Origin: Clostridia bacterium
GTDB taxonomy: Bacteria; Bacillota; Clostridia; Oscillospirales; CAG-272
Reading direction: 5' to 3'
Length of the DNA: 64,000 nucleotides
NCBI GenBank assembly: GCA_017410065.1
Contig: JAFQRL010000039.1
Span: 1 to 64,000 of the forward strand
Shown here: piece by piece, positions 24,026 through 33,300 of the stretch
Numbering within the stretch: the first letter of the stretch is position 1
How the letters are laid out: every line of letters begins with the position of its first letter
The notes under the pieces: model-generated
The model's database searches: none
The model's input: only the letters and a program-made list of their open reading frames with translations
Told to the model about the DNA's origin: nothing
Made by a program: the position numbers and the translations under genes

Positions 24026-24367
24026 ATGGTAAACGGTTATTATACAGACGTGGGCGGAGAATTGCGCCTTGATATAGAGGGGCACGGTAATATAGAGAAC
24101 ATTGAGGGGCTTGACGTAATGTGTGCTGCTGTCAGCACCTTGACTAACGCACTTGCAATCAACGTTCTCGCGGCAGACAAGTCGGGATGGCTTGAGGAAG
24201 AAGCGACGGTATACGTTGGCGAGGATGGCGAAGGCAGAGCAAGGATCCTGTGTAAGCCGCGACCCGAATATTATTCGTTGGTAAAGATGGCATTTGCGGT
24301 CATTTGCAACGGGCTTTCGATGCTCTCCACCCTCTATCCCAAGTATGTTGGATTTATTAGGGAATAA
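24026..24367 (+). CDS. Prp-like cysteine protease, phage-encoded
   Basis: 113 aa. It has the compact fold pattern of the ribosomal-processing cysteine protease Prp: His20 in EGHGN and Cys33 in DVMCAAVSTLTNAL, corresponding to the known GHA...DIVCAAVS pair. Host Prp removes the N-terminal extension of ribosomal protein L27 in Bacillota, and in Staphylococcus phage 80alpha it also trims capsid and scaffold. Here the gene lies between portal and scaffold. The next two gene products carry L27-like cleavage motifs, so it is most likely the prohead protease. Confidence 0.85.
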   Translation: MVNGYYTDVGGELRLDIEGHGNIENIEGLDVMCAAVSTLTNALAINVLAADKSGWLEEEATVYVGEDGEGRARILCKPRPEYYSLVKMAFAVICNGLSMLSTLYPKYVGFIRE

Positions 24368-24380
24368 GCGAAAAAAAGAA

Positions 24381-24422
24381 AAAATCAGGGGGGTTGCGCG
24401 TCAACCCCTTTTGCATTATAAT
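24381..24422 (+). promoter_or_regulatory. Late promoter copy 2 (AAAATCAGGGGGGTT box)
   Basis: AAAATCAGGGGGGTT at 24381-24395, 21-nt spacer and TATAAT at 24417-24422. It precedes the scaffold-capsid unit and lets these abundantly needed proteins be transcribed separately. Confidence 0.85.
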
Positions 24423-24471
24423 TAACACATATTCAAGTGGTTTCGCCCACCGACGGGCAGAAAGGAGCAGT

Positions 24472-25536
24472 ATGGAATTCTTGGATAAAAAACTCGTGAA
24501 CATCGGTCTTCAGTTCTTTGCGGAAGGAGCCGGAGAGGGCGGCGCAGACGGTGATGGCGCAGCTGATGGCACAGAGATCGGCGAGGACGATATGTTCTTA
24601 GCCGAAATGGAGCAGAAATACGGTATTACCGATGGTGTGGCCAGTGCACAGGCTCGTGCCGCGGTAGCCGCAAGAGGGGATGTCGCTGATCCCCGGAAAG
24701 CAGATGGTGCGGATGAAGGCGAAGGTGCAGCTGAGCCCGAGCCCGAACCAAACGCAGAACCGAACGAGGAGACCCCTAAGAGCCCGGAGGAAGAATTTGA
24801 GGAGCTTATAAGATCCGAAAAGTATAAGGGGGCATACGGTCAGAAGGTTGCAAAGGCAATTGAGACTCGTATGAAAAACCAGGCGGATGCGAAGGCTGAA
24901 GCCGAGAAATATAAGGGCGCGCTTTCTTTGCTGGCAACAAAATACGGAAAGGATCCTGCTGACGTCGAAGGAATAATTGATGCGATGCAATCTGACGACG
25001 AGCTTCTTGAAGACGAGGCTCTTTCGAAGGGAAAAAGTGTTGCAGAGCTTCGTGCGGATAAGAAAGCAGCATCCGAAAAGGCTGCATCCGATAATGAGCT
25101 TAACAGGCTTCGTGCGGAAAACGAAAGGCTTGTTAATGAAAAAAACGCAAGGGCTGATGCGGACCGTTGGGTGAAAGAGGCGGCGGAAACCGCTAAGCTT
25201 TACCCCGATAGCTTTAATTTTCTCGCGGAGCTGAAAAACCCTGAATTTATGAAGTACCTCGCGGTCAAGGGAGCAACGGTCACTGATGCTTACGAGCACG
25301 CTCATATGAAAGAAATTATGCAGCAGAAAATTGATGCGGCTAAGGCGGAAGCAAATGAAAACGCCGCACGTGCAGTTCAGGCGGGGCACAATCGTCCAAG
25401 AGAGGGCGCAAGTGCAGTAAACCGTTCGACATATTCTTCTCGTATTGATACCCGCAATATGACAGATGATGACTTCGAAAAAATAGAGGCGATGCTGTCG
25501 CGCGGAGAGCGTGTTACCAGAGAGCACCTCAGATAA
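24472..25536 (+). CDS. Scaffolding protein with Prp-type N-terminal cleavage motif
   Basis: The start is the ATG after AAAGGAGCAGT; upstream ATGs lie before the promoter start. The 354-aa protein is acidic at first (Gly/Asp/Glu, PEPEPNAEPNEETPK) and then a long coiled coil (about 130-240), as in phage scaffolds. Residues 8-17 read LVNIGLQFFA followed by EG, near-identical to the L27 leader cleaved by Prp. Cleavage after Ala17 is predicted. It directly precedes the major capsid gene. Confidence 0.85.
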   Translation: MEFLDKKLVNIGLQFFAEGAGEGGADGDGAADGTEIGEDDMFLAEMEQKYGITDGVASAQARAAVAARGDVADPRKADGADEGEGAAEPEPEPNAEPNEETPKSPEEEFEELIRSEKYKGAYGQKVAKAIETRMKNQADAKAEAEKYKGALSLLATKYGKDPADVEGIIDAMQSDDELLEDEALSKGKSVAELRADKKAASEKAASDNELNRLRAENERLVNEKNARADADRWVKEAAETAKLYPDSFNFLAELKNPEFMKYLAVKGATVTDAYEHAHMKEIMQQKIDAAKAEANENAARAVQAGHNRPREGASAVNRSTYSSRIDTRNMTDDDFEKIEAMLSRGERVTREHLR

Positions 25537-25574
25537 CCGACGTCTCCGCAAAAAAATAATCAGGAGACAGAAAA

Positions 25575-26603
25575 ATGAAAGAATTTATAGAAACAAAGTT
25601 TAAATTTAATCCCGTGTTCCTCTTCGTCTTTGCAGAGGACGCACCTCAGAAATCAACCGATCCCGATATTGCTGACGAATTCAAGACCTATTACAATAAT
25701 AGGCTTATTCGTAAGGCACGGCCCAATCTCGTCTACGCGCAGTTCGCAGTCACCGCTCCGCTTCCGAAGGGAAAGGGCAAGGTGGTTGAGTTCCGCGGCT
25801 TCCACGAACTCGATACAGATGCGAGCGCGAGAAAGCTCGTTGAGGGTGAAACACCGACCGCTCAGAAGCTTAAGATGTATACGATCTTTGCCGAGATCGA
25901 ACAGTATGGCGGATATATTCCCCTCACCGACGTAGTTGAAACTACCGCTATCGATAACACGGTCAACGCAGCGATCGACGTGCTTTCGACTCAGGCATAC
26001 GTGGTGCTTGATAAGCTCATCCGTAACGCAATCGTTTCCGACGATGAGATTCACGAGTGCTATGCTAACGGCGTAGAGGCAGATGCGGAGCTCACTGTCG
26101 AAGGACATAAGATCACGGTTGCAGATATCAGGACGATCGTGAATATTCTTAAGCGCAACAACGCGCCCCGCATCAACGGCGCATATCCGCTTATTCTGCA
26201 CACGGACGTTGCGACCGACCTTACAGCGGATGAAGAATACAAGGCACTCTATCGCTACCTCAAGCCCGAGAAGCTTGCAAACGGTTACGTTGGCGATATC
26301 GCGGGTGCCAGGATCTATGAGACCACCAATGCCCTCATTACCAAGAATTCAAACGGCGTCGCGGTTTATCACTGTACGCTTATCGGAGAGGGATCTTACG
26401 GCTCTGTTAAGCTTGAGGGCAATGCGCTTCGCACAATAATCAAGCAGCTCGGATCTTCCGGATCCTCTGACCCTCTTGATCAGAGAGGCTCGGCAGGCTG
26501 GAAGGCTTCAGCCGCAAATAAGGTGCTTATCCCCAAGTACATCGTAGACTTCTGCTGCACATCCGGATTCAACGGCGTTGACGATGCGGAAGCCGTTATA
26601 TAA
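25575..26603 (+). CDS. Major capsid protein, N4-gp56 family
   Basis: 342 aa, ATG after CAGGAGACAG. The pattern of the HK97-fold N4-gp56 group is clear: TYYNNRLIRKARPNLVYAQF, GKVVEFRGFHEL, EGETPTAQKLKMYTI, IEQYGGYIPLTDV and the C-terminal ANKVLIPKYIVDF. The first 20 residues (KFNPVFLFVFA then EDA) are an unusual hydrophobic leader with a FVFA/E junction like the Prp sites. Maturation cleavage after Ala20 is inferred. Confidence 0.93.
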   Translation: MKEFIETKFKFNPVFLFVFAEDAPQKSTDPDIADEFKTYYNNRLIRKARPNLVYAQFAVTAPLPKGKGKVVEFRGFHELDTDASARKLVEGETPTAQKLKMYTIFAEIEQYGGYIPLTDVVETTAIDNTVNAAIDVLSTQAYVVLDKLIRNAIVSDDEIHECYANGVEADAELTVEGHKITVADIRTIVNILKRNNAPRINGAYPLILHTDVATDLTADEEYKALYRYLKPEKLANGYVGDIAGARIYETTNALITKNSNGVAVYHCTLIGEGSYGSVKLEGNALRTIIKQLGSSGSSDPLDQRGSAGWKASAANKVLIPKYIVDFCCTSGFNGVDDAEAVI

Positions 26604-26625
26604 TTGAGGGAAAGGAGTTAATAAA

Positions 26626-26937
26626 ATGAGTAAAGACGTTGAAAGAATGGACCAGGATCCGATGGCGAATCAGAAGACGAAGGTTACCTGCGAGAAGGTC
26701 GACTATAATCAGATGGTCAGCTATATGGTTCCTCACGACACGAGCCCTAAGAAATCCAAAACCATAAGGCTTTCGCTCAACGGAAAGAGCATCACCTTCC
26801 CGCGCGGCGTTCTCGTTGAAATGCCCCTCAAATACAAGCTTATGCTTATGAAAAAGGATAAGCTCCGCGAAATGGATACGAGCTACAAGGAGAGTATCGT
26901 CAAAGCGATGGAAGCGGAAGAAGCTAAGCAGAAATAA
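26626..26937 (+). CDS. Hypothetical head-associated protein
   Basis: 103 aa, ATG after AAAGGAGTTAATAAA. A basic, mixed alpha/beta protein with SKTIRLSLNGKSITFPRGVLVEMPLKYKLML. It is placed directly after the major capsid gene and before a terminator, where capsid decoration or head proteins usually lie. The motif of alternating beta strands followed by a helix recalls small head proteins of podoviruses, but I cannot name a family. Confidence 0.72.
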   Translation: MSKDVERMDQDPMANQKTKVTCEKVDYNQMVSYMVPHDTSPKKSKTIRLSLNGKSITFPRGVLVEMPLKYKLMLMKKDKLREMDTSYKESIVKAMEAEEAKQK

Positions 26938-26965
26938 AACCAAGCGGCAAGACCGCCAAAAACAG

Positions 26966-26998
26966 AACGAGGCACCGCGCAGGCGATGCCTCGTTTTT
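26966..26998 (+). terminator. Intrinsic terminator after the capsid genes
   Basis: AACGAGGCA (26966-26974) pairs with TGCCTCGTT (26987-26995) and five T follow (26994-26998). Partial termination would lower tail-gene transcription relative to capsid. Confidence 0.83.
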
Positions 26999-27045
26999 CA
27001 AAATCACAATCGTTTGTGAATTCAGAAGCGAGAAAGGAGCATCTA

Positions 27046-27423
27046 ATGAAAATTTCAGATGCAATAGCAGAGGTTGACACCTACTGCCCTAATAAGACCG
27101 ACGACTTTTTAAAAGTAAAGTGGCTCGAACGCCTTGACGGACGAATAATAGCGGAGGTCGTATCAAGATATCCCGCACTTGAAGAAGTAAGAGACGGCTT
27201 TGTCGGATATAGTGAGGACGATCTTGAAAGAGATCTGGTCGTAACTGCGCCGTACGATGAGCTATACGTACATTATATAGCGGCGCAGATACATCTGATG
27301 CTGCACGAACAGACTCACTATAACAACGAGACTGCGTCGTTTAACTCAATACTTGAAAAATATATGATCCATCTCAATCGCACGTACAGACCAGGCGGTC
27401 GAAAGAGATATCGCGTAAGATAA
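27046..27423 (+). CDS. Head-tail connector/adaptor protein
   Basis: The start is the ATG after AAAGGAGCATCTA, 20 codons inside the longest frame, giving 125 aa. Helical with TAPYDELYVHYIAAQIHLMLHEQTHYNNETASFNSILEKY, the pattern of gp6/gp4-like head completion adaptors that bind below the portal. Position between capsid and the gp10-like gene supports this. Confidence 0.72.
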   Translation: MKISDAIAEVDTYCPNKTDDFLKVKWLERLDGRIIAEVVSRYPALEEVRDGFVGYSEDDLERDLVVTAPYDELYVHYIAAQIHLMLHEQTHYNNETASFNSILEKYMIHLNRTYRPGGRKRYRVR

Positions 27424-27433
27424 GGAGAATGTG

Positions 27434-29287
27434 ATGCTTCCATATTTAAGAGAAACGCAGAAAAGCCGAAGCTTTATAAGGGCTTTCGGCGGCTACAACA
27501 ATACTCCGACCGTTAGCGAGAATGAGATGGCGAACGGATATAATTTTTCGTCGGACGCATACCCGGCATTATCGGTAAGAGATCGGCGCGGCTTTGAGCA
27601 TTTGGGATCGGAAGAAATCGTTGCGGTACTGTGCGAAAGCGACACAAGACTTCTGCTTGGGTATGTTACCGATGAGGTTACCGATGAGGCTCGCTTGGTA
27701 TTGATGAAATGGCGAGCCGATACATCAGCCTTTGGGAAGGTTGGGGACGTCGGAGAGCCTGTGGAGGATGCCGACTACCGATTGGTGAGGATTGGCAGGA
27801 AGGTGCTCATATATCCGTGCGGCTACGTCTATGATACTGTGACAGAGGAACTTGAGGAATACACACAGACCCACGAGATCGAAAGCTTTGAAATAGTTAA
27901 CGTGATCAAGACTGATGATGGAATATTTCCGATTAAAGATAGCAAGGAAGCTGCCGCGGTTGGTGAATACTACATTTGTCCGAGCTTCAACGAGACTGAG
28001 GGGTACGGTGTGAAGTTTTATGAAAAGAAGAATGAGGAGTCTGGCACGGACGGCGATTTGGTTGTGAATGAGAGCGATGTTCGACTTAAGGTCACTTATA
28101 GAGCCGATTTCTATGGTGAACCCCAAGAGCCTAAGCTTGAGGGTATCTTCGATCGGATGATAGACGGACTTTTCAAGTTGCGCGATGGGTATGAAGAAAA
28201 TGTCGAATACGAGGAGGGAATCATTCTTAACGGATATATGAGCTTTGAGAAAATAACGGTTACTAACGGCGTGGCAAATGTGGGAAGATTCAATAAGATG
28301 AGGCTCCGGGTTGAAGCCAAGGATAAGAAGATCGATCATATTGTGGAGTGCCAGAACAGACTGTGGGGATGCCGTTCGGACGGAGACATTAATGAGATCT
28401 TCTGCACCCGACTGGGTAGCTATAAGGATTGGTCTCTCGGAGATAGCCTCAGCGATGTCCTCTCTGCTGACTCTGCTTGGGTTGTACCTGTCGGTATCCC
28501 GGGTGCATTTACAGGGAGTTGCGTGATCGATAATAACCCGATCTTCTTTAAGCAAAACGCGATACTCAAGGTGTATCCTTCGGCGCAGGGAGCTCACCAG
28601 ATACATACAATAACGGCTCGCGGGGTACAGCTCAACTCGCATAACTCCGTTGCCCGCGTGGGAGATTATATCTTCTATAAGACCACACGTGACGTCGTGT
28701 GCTTCGACGGAAGCAATATCAGCACGATCTCGTCAAGCCTCGGCAATAAGAGATATAAAAATGCTGTTGGCGGTGCAGACGGCGACAACTACGTAATGTA
28801 TTGTGAGTCCGAGGACGGAGAGGGAGCTATATTCGTGTTTGATACCAAAAGAAAAATATGGCATAGGGAGCTTCCGATGGAAGACGATAACCCCGTTCTT
28901 TTTATTCTGAACGACCCCTGCGAATACGTAACACTTAACGCGATATATTCGCGCCACGCCCAAGCGAACGATGACTATGAAAGCAAAATTCCGTTTATGC
29001 TGGAAAGCGGTAACATCGGTATGGATAGCCCCGATCATAAATACCTCTGCCGAATGGATATGCGCCTGGAGCTGTCGCAGGGGAGCAACCTGGCAGTATA
29101 TATTCAATACGATTCGGACGGCGTGTGGAAACAGGTTGCGAGGCTCTCGGGCACGACCGCTCGGCCTCAAATTGAGTGCGTGAGCATCCTGCCGCAAAGG
29201 TGCGACCATTTCCGATACCGCCTCTCGGGAATCGGAAGAATAACACTGCACGGCATCGCAAAGGTGTTTGAAGAAACGGAGAATTAA
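27434..29287 (+). CDS. Tail-hub/stabilisation protein (P22 gp10-like)
   Basis: 617 aa; ATG 27434 lies 7 nt after AAGGAGAA, preferred over the GTG one codon earlier. A repeat-rich all-beta protein: VGDYIFYKTTRDVVCFDG and CQNRLWGCRSDGDINEIFCTRLGSYKDWS are typical of the packaged-DNA stabilisation/tail-hub proteins of short-tailed phages. It probably plugs the connector. No tail tube or tape measure gene follows, consistent with a podovirus-like particle. Confidence 0.75.
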   Translation: MLPYLRETQKSRSFIRAFGGYNNTPTVSENEMANGYNFSSDAYPALSVRDRRGFEHLGSEEIVAVLCESDTRLLLGYVTDEVTDEARLVLMKWRADTSAFGKVGDVGEPVEDADYRLVRIGRKVLIYPCGYVYDTVTEELEEYTQTHEIESFEIVNVIKTDDGIFPIKDSKEAAAVGEYYICPSFNETEGYGVKFYEKKNEESGTDGDLVVNESDVRLKVTYRADFYGEPQEPKLEGIFDRMIDGLFKLRDGYEENVEYEEGIILNGYMSFEKITVTNGVANVGRFNKMRLRVEAKDKKIDHIVECQNRLWGCRSDGDINEIFCTRLGSYKDWSLGDSLSDVLSADSAWVVPVGIPGAFTGSCVIDNNPIFFKQNAILKVYPSAQGAHQIHTITARGVQLNSHNSVARVGDYIFYKTTRDVVCFDGSNISTISSSLGNKRYKNAVGGADGDNYVMYCESEDGEGAIFVFDTKRKIWHRELPMEDDNPVLFILNDPCEYVTLNAIYSRHAQANDDYESKIPFMLESGNIGMDSPDHKYLCRMDMRLELSQGSNLAVYIQYDSDGVWKQVARLSGTTARPQIECVSILPQRCDHFRYRLSGIGRITLHGIAKVFEETEN

Positions 29288-29288
29288 G

Positions 29289-29417
29289 ATGGATATTAAA
29301 TTTGAACCGCCGAAGCTTGAAGGAACCGCAGAGCAGAAGCTTGAGATGCTTGAGAGGTGGGTTAAGAAGCTCTGCGCAGAGCTTAATATGATATTCGATA
29401 CATTAAGGAGTAAGTAA
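29289..29417 (+). CDS. 42-aa small structural-region protein
   Basis: The start is the ATG right after the stop of the gp10-like gene (GGAGAATTAAG upstream). Small helical peptide (EQKLEMLERWVKKLCAELNMIFDTLRSK) with a coiled-coil look. Such peptides are common between podovirus hub and ejection genes. Function unknown. Confidence 0.65.
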   Translation: MDIKFEPPKLEGTAEQKLEMLERWVKKLCAELNMIFDTLRSK

Positions 29418-29418
29418 T

Positions 29419-30387
29419 ATGGGAACGTTAAAGAAGAAAAAGAGGATCGCATTTGATCCCGAAACAGCCTTTCCTGTGGCCGATAGCGGTGCATCAAAGG
29501 AGCAGGAGAACGATACAGTTAAAAGCAATCCCGTTGAAGCACCCATCCCCGAGGATAAGAAGGAGACGAGCGAGCTTGCGCCCGTGAAAGAGGAAGGGGA
29601 CGAAAACTCCTCGGGCTTGCTTGGGTATCAGGATTATTATGATATGGCAAAAAAATATGCAGAGGAATATTTCACGCGGGGCGAGCTGGGATCCGAGGGT
29701 GACGAGATTTATCGCGGATACCGTGATCAGATCTTGAAGCAGGCTGAAATAGCCAGAAGGGATACAGTAGCTCAGGCATCTGCACTAACGGGCGGATATG
29801 CCTCCTCGTACGCCAATGCGTTGGGTGCCGCTGCGGCTAATAGCGAGCTGGATGCTCTCCCCGCAGCATACGAAGCCGCACTTGCGAGATACAACGAAAA
29901 GGGAGAGAAGCTTCTTAATGATGCTAACCTTGCAAGCGAGATGGGCGATTATCTTTACAGCCAATCTCCCGAATATCTTTCGGAGCTTGCAAAAAACGAA
30001 AAATTCGAGATAGAGCAGACACTCAAGTCGCAGACGCTTGAAGGTACTAATAAAACTGTGTACGAAAACGCAATGAAGCTTGCCGACTCCAACAAGACAG
30101 AGGCGCAGATCAGAGAGCAGCTTATCAAGTGGAGTTTTGGGGAGGACGAAACGCTCACCGTGGAGGAGGTGGATTACCTTATGAACGAGATCAGATACTC
30201 TCGCGCTCTTAAGGTTTTCAACGCGATGACCGACAGGAGCGGTAACACCCTTCAGGAATATATAGCAAATCTTCAGGAAAAGGGTTACAGCGGCGAGCAG
30301 GTGTATGGGGCTCTTACCGAGTGGAACAAGATCAGCGACGATAAGCTCACCGAAGACGAGATAATCCTTCTGATGGATCTCATATAG
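29419..30387 (+). CDS. Putative internal virion/ejection protein
   Basis: 322 aa, ATG after AAGGAGTAAGTAAT. A disordered, acidic N-terminus (about 1-65) is followed by helices with an Ala-rich stretch (AQASALTGGYASSYANALGAAAA) and amphipathic repeats. This composition and the place before the giant polyvalent gene fit ejection (internal virion) proteins. No enzyme motif is visible. Confidence 0.65.
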   Translation: MGTLKKKKRIAFDPETAFPVADSGASKEQENDTVKSNPVEAPIPEDKKETSELAPVKEEGDENSSGLLGYQDYYDMAKKYAEEYFTRGELGSEGDEIYRGYRDQILKQAEIARRDTVAQASALTGGYASSYANALGAAAANSELDALPAAYEAALARYNEKGEKLLNDANLASEMGDYLYSQSPEYLSELAKNEKFEIEQTLKSQTLEGTNKTVYENAMKLADSNKTEAQIREQLIKWSFGEDETLTVEEVDYLMNEIRYSRALKVFNAMTDRSGNTLQEYIANLQEKGYSGEQVYGALTEWNKISDDKLTEDEIILLMDLI

Positions 30388-30396
30388 GAGTATAAG

Positions 30397-33300
30397 ATGA
30401 ATAAGGATAAGGCAATAGCAGCATACGATGCCGCAAGAGCTATGAAAACCGCGACTCGGAATACCAATACAGGTATCGCGGCAGATTTTGCAAAAAAGCA
30501 CGATAAAGAAAGCATAATCAAGGCTTATAACGAGCGGCAGGAAAAGAAGCGGCTTTTTGAAAGAGACCAAAAGATCCTCGCGCGCAAGGATTACACGACC
30601 AATTATACCGAAGACCAGCGCAAGGCATATTATGAGGTCGTTAACGCGCCTGATTTTGAGGAATACTCAAGCAAAGGACTTGCTATCCAGAATCCCGACC
30701 CCGATAAATCGGGACTGATAGGTGGCGTCGGCATCTATGACATTAATAGCGGATGGGGAAAGATGCACCGTTGGGACGGAGTCAATAATAAGGTCACGTA
30801 CGCCAAGACGGCACAGAAGCAAGGCACCACACGGGTGCTTGGCGATTCCGAATATCTGAGATACACGCAGCTTAACGATGCGGAGGTGGCTATATACAGC
30901 TACTATCTTGCAAAGGAAGGACCCGAGAAGGCTGAGGAATACCTTAAGAGCATCGACACCGCGATCAATCAACGTATAGCCGGAATATATACTAATGCTA
31001 TGGGAGATTCGTCGATCGCAAAGGTCGGCTACGGCTTCGGTGCGGGAATTGAACAATTCGCCAGAGGCTTCCAGGGGTGGATCGAGAATGAGGCACTAAG
31101 CCCCAGCGCGATGCAAATAGCCGGGCAGAAGGCTCGCGATGACTTGGGCGGCACTGGAAAGGTCGCTTATGACGTCTCCCAGGCAATAGGAAATATGTTT
31201 CCTTCGGTTATGCTCTCGTTTATTCCTGCGGCAGGACCTTGGCTCAGTGCCGCATCCGTGGGTGTGTCGGCGGGAGGTAACGCAAGGCAGGAATTGATCA
31301 AAGAAGGATATTCCACGAGCGAAGCAACACAATACGGATTGCTTGTCGGTACCGCCGAAACCGTCTTATCAAAGCTTCTCAGTGTAGCATCCAAGGGGGC
31401 TAAACTGGACGGTGTTGTCGATAAGCTCGCATCAAAGCTGAAAAAAGGTGTGTCCCGTGCCGTTGTTAAGGTCGGTTTTAACGCCGTGAAAGAAGGCTTT
31501 GAGGAGGGCTTCCAAGAGATCCTCGCTCCCGTGTTTAAGCAGATGGCGACAGGAGATGATTTTGAGGGCGTGGATTGGGAGGAAGTATTCTATTCCGCGG
31601 CCATCGGTGCTCTGACGGGCGGAGTTATGGACTTATCCTTGTCGGGCGTTAATGCTACCTATCGTGCCTTTGATAGAACGTTTGTAACAGAGGGCAGAAG
31701 GATACTTGAATTAGAGCATTCGGATGATTCGTTGCTCGCCGCCGCCGAGAGCTCCGAGGATGAGGGCATAAAAAAGACCCTGGAACGGCTTAAGAAAGCA
31801 AAGCAGGGCTCTAATAATTATCTCAATCTTTTGGGAAAGCTTTCTAACCAAGTTGTGGCACAATATGGCGTCGAGCTTTCGGAGCAGCTCTCCCTTGATG
31901 AGCAAATGGCACAAGGCGGCAAGGAGGCTGTTATAGAAAATTTCAGCGGCGGATCCGAATTTGAAAAAGCCACGCGGGAATATCTCGGCAGAAAGGCGGA
32001 AGCCGAAAGAGCGGTCGAAGCACAAAACGCCGAGGTGGGGCGCGTAATTAACAACGCAACCGATGCACGACCCGAAGCGAAATACGGCGAGTGGGGTGCA
32101 GAGGCATACAGAAACGGTCTGAACAGCTATTCCGGGAGCGAGACCGAATATCGCTTGTGGTTTGAGCTGGCTCGAAATCTCGGTCTTAAAGCCGATAACA
32201 GAAGTCTTCCCGATATGATCAATACTCTGTCCGAAGAGGATAGAAGCGGACTGCTCAAGCTTGATAACGAGACGTTAAACGCTGCCTTCAATCTCGGACT
32301 TGAGTATATGGATAACCTCAGAATTGCCGAAATAAAGGCGAATTCTCATTCCAAAGGAGAGGGAAGCTCGGGAGTCAGCTCGGTTGAGCGCGTGAAGATC
32401 TCGGAGAATGCCAAGAAAAGTCTCGGACAGAGTCAGCTAAAGGCAATAAAACGTCTGCAAGCACTATCCAGGCTTCTTAGCGGTTATTCCTTCGTGGTAG
32501 AAACAGCCGAGGATAACCCTCTCTTAATTGGTGCCAACGGTTACATAGACCAAGATCACAGCGTTATTCATATAAATATCGAGGCAGGGCGCGTAATTGA
32601 GCAGATCGGAGATTATGCATTGGATGCGGCTCTCACTCACGAGGTCGGCCACGGTATAAAAGAAAATGCTCCCCGTCTGTTTGAGGAGCTGAAAAGCTTT
32701 GTTCATAAAGAGTTTTTTCCGGGGCAGAGCTGGGACGCCATTGTTGAAAGAAGGCAAAGGCAATATCAAGCCGCGCTTAATGCAGCCGCCAAGAAGAATA
32801 ACACCGAAGCGCGAAGCTTCACCTGGGAGGATGCCGAGGAGGAGGTTGTGTGTAATTCGCTTGGTAAAATGCTGACGAGCAAGCGCGTTATGGAAAGCCT
32901 TTCAACCGAGCATAGATCTCTTTTCGGAAGAATATGGCGAGCTATCAAAAATTTCTTTGCGCGAATAACAGGGAGAATGTCAAGCGCAGGAGAATACGCT
33001 AATAAAACGACGGAGCAAAGGATCGTTGAGCAGGGGGTCAAGAGCAAGCAAGCCGAGCTTGAAAGGCTGTTTGTAAATGCCCTGAAGGCGGCGAATTCCA
33101 ACGCCGCGGCGCGGTCAGACGCAAGGCTCGCGGCAAAGGATAAAACCACAGATGATTCTAACGCCGCTAAATCCAACGAAAAAAGTGCGCTAACGAACAC
33201 GAATAGCGAAAACGTGCACGTTAGCGGGGAGAAACTATCATACAGTATAGTTGAACTGGATGATGGAAAACAGTATGTAGAAGCGAGCGAAAAACAGATC

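Noticed and set aside
24598..25551. Long reverse-strand frame (317 codons) across the scaffold gene
   Set aside because: Phe/Cys/Arg-rich composition typical of the antisense of an acidic coiled-coil gene, with no ribosome binding site.
27725..28642. Long reverse-strand frame (305 codons) across the gp10-like gene
   Set aside because: Antisense shadow of a well-supported structural gene, without start signals.
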